Below are positions 18,641 to 26,892 of a stretch of DNA of 64,000 nt, one piece after another. This DNA comes from Acidiflorens sp963841945. GTDB taxonomy: Bacteria > Acidobacteriota > Terriglobia > Terriglobales > Acidobacteriaceae. The DNA is taken from positions 133,642-197,641 of the forward strand of contig CAWJFC010000007.1 of the NCBI GenBank assembly GCA_963841945.1, written 5' to 3'. Position numbers and translations under genes: made by a program. Within the stretch, counting starts at the first letter, position 1, and each line of letters starts with the position of its first letter. The notes beneath the pieces are model-generated. The model was not told where the DNA came from. It did no database searches and was given only the letters and a program-made list of their open reading frames with translations.

Positions 18641-19417
18641 TCACGACTTATGCTGATCGGCCTCGGTATGGCGATGCGCGGCGGACCGGACTTCATCGGA
18701 CACCGTGCCCTCGGGCGCGAACCAGTCGTAACGCTCCTCCTCTACCTCCCAGGGTTCTGGCTCGCCGCGTTCGAGTCGGGTATAGGCACGGGGATAAGCC
18801 GGGCCTCCAAATCCAATTTCATCCCATGCCCACGGGTGCGCGTAATATGCGTCAATCGCATCGCCCATGATCAACTGCCAAAAGCGGTGCACCGACATGG
18901 TGTGCCAAATATCCGCGGCGGCTTCCGGTTTACCGTCGTGAATTGCTTTAAGCACCATATCCTGCTGCTGGTAAGGGAGGGCGAGAAAACCTACGCCGTA
19001 GCAGTGTTCGGCCTCCTTATTTATAGCTTCGAGCCCCATGCGGTAGGCTTCACGATCCTGCGGCATGTTCTCGAAGCGATACCCCACGGTCTGGTTGGTG
19101 AACAGTCGATGGTCAAGCGGAGCGACGATAGGAATATGGCGATCCGGAGTTCGGTCTGTCTGCGGAATCAGGTGAGCAAAGACTACCGTCCAGAAATCCC
19201 ATTCCTCCGCGGAGAAGAAACGGTTGGAAGGCGGTGAGTCCACGCGATGGGTGATGACTTGGCGAGTTGCGTCATCCCAGAACGCGCTTTGGGACAAGGT
19301 ACTGAAACCGGGATAATAGCCGGGCGTATGGCGAGGCTCAAGCGGAACACCCTTGAGATCGCGAGGCAGTAAAGCGGAATCGATGTTGGCGACTGTTTCT
19401 TTCGGCGTTTCCTTCAT
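18641..19417 (-). CDS. Gluconate 2-dehydrogenase subunit 3-like protein
   Basis: The 258-residue protein carries FFSAEEWDFWTVVFAHLIPQ, AEHCYGVGFLALPYQQQDMV and the C-terminal IWHTMSVHRFWQLIMGDAIDAYYAHPWAWDEIGFGGPAYPRAY region in pieces typical of gluconate 2-dehydrogenase subunit 3. It supports or stabilises the GMC subunit. Classical subunit 3 proteins have a Tat signal; none is visible here, so the complex may be cytoplasmic or membrane-peripheral. I chose ATG at 19417, which overlaps the stop of the upstream membrane protein gene (ATGA); the frame runs open upstream inside that gene only as a shadow. Confidence 0.86.
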   Translation of the reverse strand: MKETPKETVANIDSALLPRDLKGVPLEPRHTPGYYPGFSTLSQSAFWDDATRQVITHRVDSPPSNRFFSAEEWDFWTVVFAHLIPQTDRTPDRHIPIVAPLDHRLFTNQTVGYRFENMPQDREAYRMGLEAINKEAEHCYGVGFLALPYQQQDMVLKAIHDGKPEAAADIWHTMSVHRFWQLIMGDAIDAYYAHPWAWDEIGFGGPAYPRAYTRLERGEPEPWEVEEERYDWFAPEGTVSDEVRSAAHRHTEADQHKS

Positions 19418-20379
19418 GCGTGCTTCTTCCGCAGCAGACTGGCTAGCAGGCCAAGCATTCCCGCGGCTCCGAATAAGAGCGGGGCGAAGACCGGCGGCCC
19501 GTACATGATGTTGTACAGAAGATGTTTGGTGCCGCCGGGCCGTCGAAGCACTCCACGGCTGTGATAGTAGAATCCGACGGCTGCGTCGGCCGAAGCCAGC
19601 GCGGACAGCGCCGGCAAAGCCGTGGTTGCCAGGCGACGGCTTTTTACGGAAGCAACCGCAGCAGCCGCGAGAGCGGGCGCAAGAAGAATCGGCGTCCACT
19701 GTGCCGCGTAACGAAAGTTATTTTTGTAATGCGAATAGAAAGCCTCGAAGCCGCTGAGCAGGGCGCTCACGCCGGTCACGATGGCTACCTGCCGCTGAAA
19801 ATGGCCCTCGCGAATATCCTGTTCCGCCGAGAGCAACTCCCGGCCTTCTTTCGCGGGCAAGAGTCTGGCGAGCAAGCTATCTTGTCTTGATGTTTCGTCG
19901 GGCAAGGCTTCTTCCCGTTGCAAGAAGGAAGCGATGAGCCCGAGGTAGGCACTGGTACCAAACAGCAGCGGGGCAAAAATCGGCGGTCCCATGATCATGT
20001 TGGTCAGTGGAAGCCGCCATCCACCGGGCTTGCGCTGGATACCGCGCACATGGAAGTAAAATCCCACTCCGCCATCCATGAGCGTTAGGACCGAAATCCA
20101 TCGAAGAACGGTTCGGGCCGCGCGACCGCTGAAGAAACCCGCGAAGCCGGCAATTGCCAGCAAGACACTCAGGATCACGGGTGTGTACATCACCCGCCGA
20201 CTGTAGCTGCCGCGATAATGCTCGTAGGCGACCTCAAGACCACTTACGATGCTGGTGCCGGCAGTCAAGAGAGAAAGGCTACGTTGGAACCGTCCCTCTC
20301 TGATTCGATTCGCGATCCCCAGGTCACGGCGAGCGGTCGTGCCAGGACGCCTGACGGCGATCGTGGATTGCCTGGTCAT
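19414..20379 (-). CDS. Internally duplicated membrane protein linked to gluconate-dehydrogenase-like genes
   Basis: The 321-residue protein consists of two homologous halves, about residues 27-154 and 190-317. Matching elements are REGRFQRSLSLLTAG / REGHFQRQVAIVTGV, SGLEVAYEHYRGSY / SGFEAFYSHYKNNF, GVGFYFHVRGIQRKPGG / AVGFYYHSRGVLRRPGG, and GPPIFAPLLFGTSAYLGLIAS / GPPVFAPLLFGAAGMLGLLAS. Each half has about four hydrophobic helices and a conserved YxHxR. ATG at 20379 lies just after the ThDP gene stop; an upstream TTG is less likely. The repeated histidines in membrane context could bind cofactor, but this is speculation. The family is not one I can name. Confidence 0.85.
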   Translation of the reverse strand: MTRQSTIAVRRPGTTARRDLGIANRIREGRFQRSLSLLTAGTSIVSGLEVAYEHYRGSYSRRVMYTPVILSVLLAIAGFAGFFSGRAARTVLRWISVLTLMDGGVGFYFHVRGIQRKPGGWRLPLTNMIMGPPIFAPLLFGTSAYLGLIASFLQREEALPDETSRQDSLLARLLPAKEGRELLSAEQDIREGHFQRQVAIVTGVSALLSGFEAFYSHYKNNFRYAAQWTPILLAPALAAAAVASVKSRRLATTALPALSALASADAAVGFYYHSRGVLRRPGGTKHLLYNIMYGPPVFAPLLFGAAGMLGLLASLLRKKHA

Positions 20380-20383
20380 CGCG

Positions 20384-22136
20384 CTAGACAACCTCGCGTA
20401 CTTCGTCCAAAGCGATCGTCTTAAAAATCTTCATCGCGTCCTTCTGTCCCCGCAAAAGCGATTTAGCGAAATGCATTGCCTGTTCCGTCGTAGCCTTGCC
20501 TGGCATCGGGGGCTCATTCGGATCGACCACCGCCTGGACCACGGAAGGCCCTTTGTGGCTGAGGGCTTCGCGAAGAATCGATTCGGCTTCGTCGGGATGT
20601 TCGATGGTGAACCCGCGGGCCCCGCAGGCTCCAGCAACTTGGGCAAAATCGATCGGTTGCAGTTCCACACCGTATTCGGGATTTCCCTCGAGAATCATCT
20701 GCTCCCATCTAATTTGCCCCAGCACATTGTTCTTGATTACGATTACAGTGACCTGCAGGTTATATTTCACCAGCGTGGCGATCTCGCCCATGAGCATGGT
20801 TAAGCCGCCATCGCCGACCACGCAAACCACTTGCCGTCCGGGATAAGCAATGGCCGCGCCGATGCTGTAGGGAAGGCCATTGGCCATCGTCGCAAGCGAG
20901 CCTGAAAGTGAGAACTGCATGCTGCCTCGAATCTCTACGTAGCGCGCCGTCCAGGTGGCGATGGTCCCGCTATCCGAAGAAACGATAGCGTCATCGTTCA
21001 GCAGTTTATTAAGAGTGTGGGTGACCACCTGCGGCTTCATAGGCATGTCTTTGCGTGTGCCGCGCTCCTCCATGAGTTCATTCCAATCCTTCATGTGAGC
21101 CTGAGCCTTTTCCAGGAAGTCATGTTTCTTCCGCTGCAGCAGGGGCAGCAAAGCAGTGAGAATGGTCTTTGCGTCGCCGATCAAACCTACATCTACCTGA
21201 TGCCGAAGTCCGACGCGGCTGGGATCGATTTCGATCTGCACACATTTCGCTTTACCAGGTTTGGGCAAGAATTCCATGTAGGGATAGCTCGTGCCAATCA
21301 TGATCAAAGTGTCGCAATCATTCATGGCGTCGACAGAGGGAGCGGTGCCAAGCAGGCCGATTCCGCCCGTGGTGTAAGGGCTGCGGTCAGGCAAGACCGC
21401 TTTTCCCAAGAGCGCCTTCACGACAGGTCCGCCCACAATGGAGGCGAGTTGTGTGACCTCTTCGCGGCATGCGAGCGCCCCACGTCCAACAAAGATTGTG
21501 ACCTTCGATCCGGCGTTAATGATCTCGGCCGCTTGCTGCAAGTAGCGAATCCGCGGGTCTCGCGGTGGATGGAACGCTCCAATCTCCGCTGTGATGGGCG
21601 ACGTTGGCGTTGCTGCGGTGCTTATCGGAAACTTCCCACTCCTGAATGTCTTTTGGAATGCAGATGTGGGAAACGCCGTGGCGAGCGTACGCCGTGCGCA
21701 CCGCCATGTCGACTACATTCACGGCATGCGCCGGCCCCATAATTCGCTCATTGAATACGGAGACGTCCATATAAAGCTTGTCGAGATCGACGTCCTGCTG
21801 GTAATCCATGCCGATCAGATCGTGAAAGGTATGTCCGGTAATCGCGAGCACGGGCTGCAGATCGCATTTCGCGTCATACAGTCCATTCAGAAGGTGTACG
21901 CCGCCAGGTCCAGAGGTGGCGCAGCAAACCCCGATGCGTCCGGTATATTTTGCATAACCCACAGCCGCGAATGCGGCAGCCTCCTCGTGCCGCACCTGGA
22001 TGAATCTCAACTTGTCTTTATGAGTGCGCAGCGCCTCGAAAAAACCGTCCACCCCATCACCTGGGAAGCCGAAAATCGTGTCCACTCCCCACTCGATCAA
22101 ACGCTCAACAATAAGATCGGAAACCTGCTTCGCCAT
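20384..22136 (-). pseudogene. ThDP-dependent enzyme (acetolactate synthase / pyruvate oxidase type), one frameshift
   Basis: The N-terminal part (22136 to about 21575) has VERLIEWGVDTIFGFPGDGV, the catalytic-type Glu E51 in RHEEAAAF, and ATSGPGGVHLLNGLYDA. The frame changes at about 21560-21580, where the first frame reads to a TAA while the other continues PPRDPRIRYLQQAAEIINAG. The rest then holds the central domain and the ThDP motif GDGGLTMLMGEIAT...VIKNN, ending at 20384. Joined, it makes about 583 residues, the normal family length, so only one base or so is out of place. It could be a true frameshift mutation or an assembly error. The genes on both sides are intact and tightly spaced. 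Confidence 0.85.
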
Positions 22137-22210
22137 AAACCGTTCCTTTCATAATTTGCGCCATCAGCACATTGTTCTTTTTTGTCCAGTTAACGTTGCC
22201 GCCCCACAAA

Positions 22211-23311
22211 TCAGATCCGGTAAGCTGCCGCATCTTTTTCCTTTAGTTCGAGACCGTTTCCAGGACGAGTCAAATCCGGTTTCATAATCCCGTTTTGCGG
22301 CTCGCAGAAGCCGTCAAAGAACATTCTCTCGATGCGAGCATGATCGTGAAAAAACTCCATGTGAATGGCTCGCGGTACTGCACAGCAAACATGCAAATGC
22401 ATACTCGGCCCGCAATGCGATGAGAGGGGTACATTCGCCGCCCAGCAGAGCGCGGCGACATCCAGAAAGCCGCTCATCCCGCCGCAGCGGGTTGCGTCCG
22501 CCTGCAAGATGGTGACGGCTCCGGCGTCGATAATCCGGCGGAAATACCAGGCTGTGTAGCCATACTCCCCGGCAGCAACGTCCATCCCAATGGGCGCGCG
22601 AGCACGCACTTCGCTGAGCCCGGCGAGATTGTCGGAACTGACTGGCTCTTCCAGCCAGCGCACTTTTTGCTCGGCGAAGTTGTGCGCCAGACGAAGAGCC
22701 TGTGTGACCGTATACGCCCCATTGGCGTCAACAAAGAGTTCGCATTGATCGCCGATAGCGCTGCGCGCGACTTCAACCCGGCGGGGATCATCTTCCGGAT
22801 GGCTTCCCACTTTCATCTTCACTATTGAGAAGCCTTGCTGCGCCCATCCCCCAAGTTGATGTTGCAATTGCGAGTCGTTGTAGGTAGTAAAGCCGCCGCT
22901 TCCATAAACCGGGATTCCGTCCCGCACCCTACCGAACAGGCTCACCAGCGGTACATTCAGCAGACGCGCACGTAAGTCCCACATCGCGTTGTCAATGGCG
23001 GCGGCCGCCATTCTGCTGATACCGGTTTCTCCAAGATTGCGAACGTGACGATGGATATCCTGCAGGATCGCCGCCTGGGAGAAGACATCGCGACCTGCGA
23101 CTACTTCTTGCAACAACGTTTGCGCCAGCTTCGCGGTCGAGTCATCCGCATACGTGTATCCGAAGCCCGTCATCCCTCCCGCCTCGAGGTGCACCAGAAC
23201 CATCGTGGTGCTGTCCCACGCGTAGGTGCCGTCCCCTTCGGGCGCATCGGTGGGCACCGTGAAGACCTCCACTTTGCTTTCCGTGATTTTCGTCTTTCCT
23301 GTATCGAGCAA
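22211..23311 (-). CDS. Mandelate racemase / muconate lactonizing enzyme family protein (enolase superfamily)
   Basis: The 366-residue protein has the capping domain (TESKVEVFTVPTD, GFGYTYADDSTAKLAQ) and a TIM barrel with the superfamily residues. These are the KMKVG lysine pair, the Mg ligands in DANGAY, EEPV and AGEYG, and a catalytic-type His in SSHCGPSMHLH. These indicate proton abstraction alpha to a carboxylate: a sugar-acid dehydratase or epimerase. The start is a TTG eight bases after the stop of the M24 gene, with TGAGG upstream. Beside a GMC dehydrogenase and a ThDP enzyme, acid-sugar dehydration is the likeliest role; substrate unknown. Confidence 0.9.
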   Translation of the reverse strand: MLDTGKTKITESKVEVFTVPTDAPEGDGTYAWDSTTMVLVHLEAGGMTGFGYTYADDSTAKLAQTLLQEVVAGRDVFSQAAILQDIHRHVRNLGETGISRMAAAAIDNAMWDLRARLLNVPLVSLFGRVRDGIPVYGSGGFTTYNDSQLQHQLGGWAQQGFSIVKMKVGSHPEDDPRRVEVARSAIGDQCELFVDANGAYTVTQALRLAHNFAEQKVRWLEEPVSSDNLAGLSEVRARAPIGMDVAAGEYGYTAWYFRRIIDAGAVTILQADATRCGGMSGFLDVAALCWAANVPLSSHCGPSMHLHVCCAVPRAIHMEFFHDHARIERMFFDGFCEPQNGIMKPDLTRPGNGLELKEKDAAAYRI

Positions 23312-23319
23312 AGCCAGCC

Positions 23320-24591
23320 TCAGAAATCGGTGAATACGGTCGCGCCTTCAGAAGTCACCGTCACTACGTCACAGTGCCGCATGCCGCCATAGCCGTCGAA
23401 GTACGCGGCAGGTTCAACGTTGAACGTCATCCCCTCCTCAAGAACATCCGGAGAGTGCGGATGGATTCGTGGCAGGGCATTGGCATTTGCTGCCGCAAAA
23501 CCTACCCCATGCCCGGTGGAATGCTTAAAAGCATCCCCAAAACCATGCGCTCGCATGACATCTCTTGCAGCACGGTCCACGTCGCGAGCGGGAACACCCG
23601 GACGAATGGTTACCAAGGCCGCGTTTCTTGCCGCGAAAATCGCGGAGCGCATCGTGTCCTGCCGATGGGAAGCCGTGCCCGCGATATAGGTGCGTGTGAT
23701 GTCCGTCCAATAGCCGTCAGCGCATGTGTTGGCGTGAATCATCACCAGATCGCCCGCCTCGATTTCGCGTTGCCGGGTGCGAGCATAAGCGGCCGAGGCG
23801 GTCGCAGAGTTGGGTCCAGACATGCAAAAGAAGAAGCCGTAACTGCGTTCGACCCCCTGAGCTTTTGTTGACGCCTGGAAGGCAGCTTGGACGTCAGCCG
23901 CGGTCTCCGCTTCCCGTCTTCCCACCTCTATGGCCTCGGCCGCGTGTGCAAATCCCGCTGCCGCGATGTCGGACGCCCGCCTTATGCCCTCCAATTCTTT
24001 GGCAGTCTTGCGGGCTTGCATCTGTTCGAGAGCAGAATCGCAACTCCTGTAACTCGCTTCCGGGGCCAACCGCTGGAGAAGACCTACGAGAGAAGAACGA
24101 AACTGTACGGAGGAGGCGTAGCTGGCAGGTTGCATTCCTTGATCGACCTGGATGCCGATTGCCGCTTTGCAAAGTCTGAGCGTCATCATGAGCAGCCCCA
24201 AGGGATTCCCCAGTGCCTCAATCGGAAAGGTCAGGCTGGCCAAGCTCGATGGGCGGTAAGGAATTAATGAGGCACGCGAGGTCCGCTCTGCAAGTTCGAC
24301 TTCGTCCTCGGGAAGGACCACGTGTACTTCCCCTTCTTTGGTGAAGACGACAACACTCGCCCCCATCACCGGCCAGTATCCGGTCAAAAGCAGCACAGCG
24401 CTCGGCGAAGCGCAAGCGATTGCGTCCAGATGCGACTCCGCTAGAACTTCCATTACTCGGTTTTTTCTTTCGGCATCGATCACATCAGCAGCAGCCTTGG
24501 GGTTAGAAAAAGGAATTCCCGAGCACGAATAAGGAGAACATAGCAATCCGCACAAAATAGTCTCCGTCGGCTTTTCCAGGATGAACGCCAT
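23320..24591 (-). CDS. M24-family (Xaa-Pro peptidase-like) protein with altered metal ligands
   Basis: The 423-residue protein has a creatinase N-domain (about 36-190) and a pita-bread domain. GYWTDITRT contains the second Asp ligand (D297), KHSTGHGVGF the His, and FNVEPAAYF a Glu. By eye, the first Asp ligand of canonical M24 enzymes is replaced by H286 (MIHANTCADGYW) and the last Glu by Cys (GMRHCDVVTVT). It may therefore belong to a sub-group with changed metal chemistry. ATG at 24591 follows GGGTGGA; the open frame extends upstream to 24759 with arginine-rich, unlikely sequence. First gene of the six-gene operon. Confidence 0.83.
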   Translation of the reverse strand: MAFILEKPTETILCGLLCSPYSCSGIPFSNPKAAADVIDAERKNRVMEVLAESHLDAIACASPSAVLLLTGYWPVMGASVVVFTKEGEVHVVLPEDEVELAERTSRASLIPYRPSSLASLTFPIEALGNPLGLLMMTLRLCKAAIGIQVDQGMQPASYASSVQFRSSLVGLLQRLAPEASYRSCDSALEQMQARKTAKELEGIRRASDIAAAGFAHAAEAIEVGRREAETAADVQAAFQASTKAQGVERSYGFFFCMSGPNSATASAAYARTRQREIEAGDLVMIHANTCADGYWTDITRTYIAGTASHRQDTMRSAIFAARNAALVTIRPGVPARDVDRAARDVMRAHGFGDAFKHSTGHGVGFAAANANALPRIHPHSPDVLEEGMTFNVEPAAYFDGYGGMRHCDVVTVTSEGATVFTDF

Positions 24592-24928
24592 TTCCACCCG
24601 GATGTTTCGATCGCCGCTTCTATGATTCTGGCAAACCCACAGAGGTTTGCACCGCAACAGATTTTTTGATCGCGGCGCGCACCTGAATGAACTCGCTGTT
24701 CTTGATCGGCGGCCCCTGCGGAATTGCTCGCACAACAACCTTTCTTGCTCGAACGCCATCGTAATTGTGCGCTTGACGTCATCGGCTTCTGCTGTTCTCT
24801 CTTACGGCCTTTCGATCTGGCGCGCTCGCTAGTCTCGGGCTCTGCGTTTTGTCGACCTAATTTGTCAGAGAAAGGCTGTTACGTCGGAAGCGTGTCGTGG
24901 GAGATGAATTAAAAGACGAGAAAGCCGC
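24592..24928. other. Divergent intergenic region
   Basis: This 337-base region lies between the start of the minus-strand M24-ThDP-GMC operon and the plus-strand GH15 gene, so it should hold promoters for both. I could not identify a convincing operator or -35/-10 pair. Short open frames here are not supported as genes. Confidence 0.5.
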
Positions 24929-26761
24929 GTGAACGAGTCCGCAAGAATCGACGGCTATGCTCTGATCGGAGACCTGCGCACCGCTGCATTGATCAGCGAC
25001 TATGGTTCACTGAATTGGCTTTGTTGGCCTGACTTTGATTCAGAAGCTTGCTTCGCCCGACTGCTGGGAGGTCGTTCGCATGGCTTCTGGTCAATCTCTC
25101 CAACGACAACCACAAAGATCGAACGGCGATATCTTCCTGGCACTCTGATCGTGGAGACCACTTATAGCGAATCCACAGGCGCGGTTGCGTCGGTCACCGA
25201 CTTCATGACCATCCGCGAGAAACACTCCTGCTTAGTTCGGATCGTGCGCGGAATTAAGGGGCGCAGTCGGATGACGACCTTGTTTTCGCCGCGCTTCGAC
25301 TACGGGGCTGTAGACCCGCGAATAACAGCGCAAGGAAAAGGTGCTTGGAACATAATTTCAGGGCCGCACCGTCTCACCCTGCGCACGGATGTTCGTTTGC
25401 GATGTGAAAAACAAACTTTGGCCGCAGATTGGTCTTTGCACCCTAGCAAGAGTAATTACTTCACAGTGCAATACACCAATTCTTATTCCGACAAAGCTCC
25501 GAAACCCGTCCAAGCTGAAAGTGCATTGGAAGAAACTGCCCGCTTCTGGAAACGATGGACTAGGCGCAATCGATATCGCGGCCCCTATCGAGAGCAAGTG
25601 GAGCGGTCTCTGATTACGTTAAAAGCGCTTACCTATGCTCCTTCTGGTGGATTCGTGGCCGCGCCGACGGCGTCGCTGCCAGAGAAAATCGGAGGCAACC
25701 GAAATTGGGACTATCGTTTTTGCTGGCTGCGGGACACGACATTCAGCTTGCAGGGCCTGCTGGAATGCGGCTTCGAAGAGGAGGCCCGAGCTTGGCTAGG
25801 TTGGCTGAACCGTTCGATCATGGGAGATTCCAGCCAGCTGAAAATCATGTACGGCATCAGCGGAAAACGTGAACACACTGAGTGGCAAGCGGACTGGCTC
25901 CCCGGCTACGCGAGATCGACGCCGGTACACATTGGCAACAAAGCGTCTTCCCAACTCCAACTCGACACCTACGGAGAGATGCTGGATTCCATTTACCGTT
26001 CCCGTCACCACGGCATGTACCCGAACGAGGACAAGAGCGGCGCTGCGATTGAAGTTCCTCTGCTCGAGCAGCTGGAAAAACTCTGGAGTTCGCCAGACGA
26101 AGGATTATGGGAGTTCCGCAGCGGTCCACATCAATTTACGCACTCGAAGGTGATGTCATGGGTGGCCTTTGATCGCGGAATTCGGATGGTCGAGGAGTTC
26201 GGCATAAAAGGCCCGGTCGATCGTTGGCGCAAGGTGCGCAGCAGAATTCACGCGGAAGTCTGCAAGAAAGGTTTTCATCGGAGGATGAACAGCTTTACCC
26301 TGAGTTACGGAAGCACACATCTCGACGCGAGTCTTCTGCTGATGCCGATCGTGGGTTTTCTACCGATTGAGGATGAACGGGTTGCCGGAACGGTACGCGC
26401 TATTGAAAGGCATTTAATGCGCGACGGTTTGCTGCTGCGTTACGACACCAAGAAAGTCAAAGACGGTCTACCGGCGGGAGAGGGAGCATTTCTGGCATGC
26501 AATTTCTGGTTGATTGACGTTTATCTGCTGCAAGGCCGACATGAGGAAGCCAAGAGTTTTTTCGAGCGCCTGCTCTCAATTTGTAATGACGTGGGCCTGC
26601 TGTCAGAAGAGTACGACGCAAAGCATGGATTAGTGGGGAACTTCCCCCAGGCCTTTTCTCATGTCGGTCTCATCAACGCTGCGATGAGCCTGCAGGCGGG
26701 CACCTCGCTACGATTGCGCGAGCTAGAAAACCCACGAGGGCATAACGAACGAACCGGCTAA
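24929..26761 (+). CDS. Glycoside hydrolase family 15 protein (glucoamylase/trehalase type)
   Basis: The 610-residue protein has the N-terminal beta-sandwich (IDGYALIGDLRTAALISDYG, LNWLCWPDFDSEACFARLLG) and the (alpha/alpha)6 barrel with GNRNWDYRFCWLRDT. The catalytic acid is probably E395 in DEGLWEFRSG and the base is in GLLSEEYD (E560/E561). Without a signal peptide it is a cytoplasmic GH15 of the bacterial type that includes glucoamylases and trehalases. The start is a GTG. It opens the trehalose/alpha-glucan region, with TreY 1.8 kb downstream on the other strand, so either trehalose breakdown or maltodextrin trimming fits. Confidence 0.93.
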   Translation: MNESARIDGYALIGDLRTAALISDYGSLNWLCWPDFDSEACFARLLGGRSHGFWSISPTTTTKIERRYLPGTLIVETTYSESTGAVASVTDFMTIREKHSCLVRIVRGIKGRSRMTTLFSPRFDYGAVDPRITAQGKGAWNIISGPHRLTLRTDVRLRCEKQTLAADWSLHPSKSNYFTVQYTNSYSDKAPKPVQAESALEETARFWKRWTRRNRYRGPYREQVERSLITLKALTYAPSGGFVAAPTASLPEKIGGNRNWDYRFCWLRDTTFSLQGLLECGFEEEARAWLGWLNRSIMGDSSQLKIMYGISGKREHTEWQADWLPGYARSTPVHIGNKASSQLQLDTYGEMLDSIYRSRHHGMYPNEDKSGAAIEVPLLEQLEKLWSSPDEGLWEFRSGPHQFTHSKVMSWVAFDRGIRMVEEFGIKGPVDRWRKVRSRIHAEVCKKGFHRRMNSFTLSYGSTHLDASLLLMPIVGFLPIEDERVAGTVRAIERHLMRDGLLLRYDTKKVKDGLPAGEGAFLACNFWLIDVYLLQGRHEEAKSFFERLLSICNDVGLLSEEYDAKHGLVGNFPQAFSHVGLINAAMSLQAGTSLRLRELENPRGHNERTG

Positions 26762-26831
26762 TAAACCGCATCAAAGCGCAGACGAAAGAAGACGTCATGC
26801 AGTTAGGAATCTGGCCCGAACCCCGACCTAC

Positions 26832-26857
26832 GCAAAAGTCTCTAAGAGACTTCTTGC
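26832..26857. repeat. Inverted repeat between GH15 and SDR genes
   Basis: The bases AAGTCTC-TAA-GAGACTT form a perfect seven-pair stem with a three-base loop. The flanks GCAA and TTGC extend it with one bulged base. It sits 70 bases after the GH15 stop and 35 bases before the SDR start. There is no T-tract, so it may be an operator or an mRNA hairpin in the SDR leader rather than a standard terminator. Confidence 0.55.
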
Positions 26858-26892
26858 AATAGTTCGAGGTTCGCGCTCAAAGGAGAGTATTC

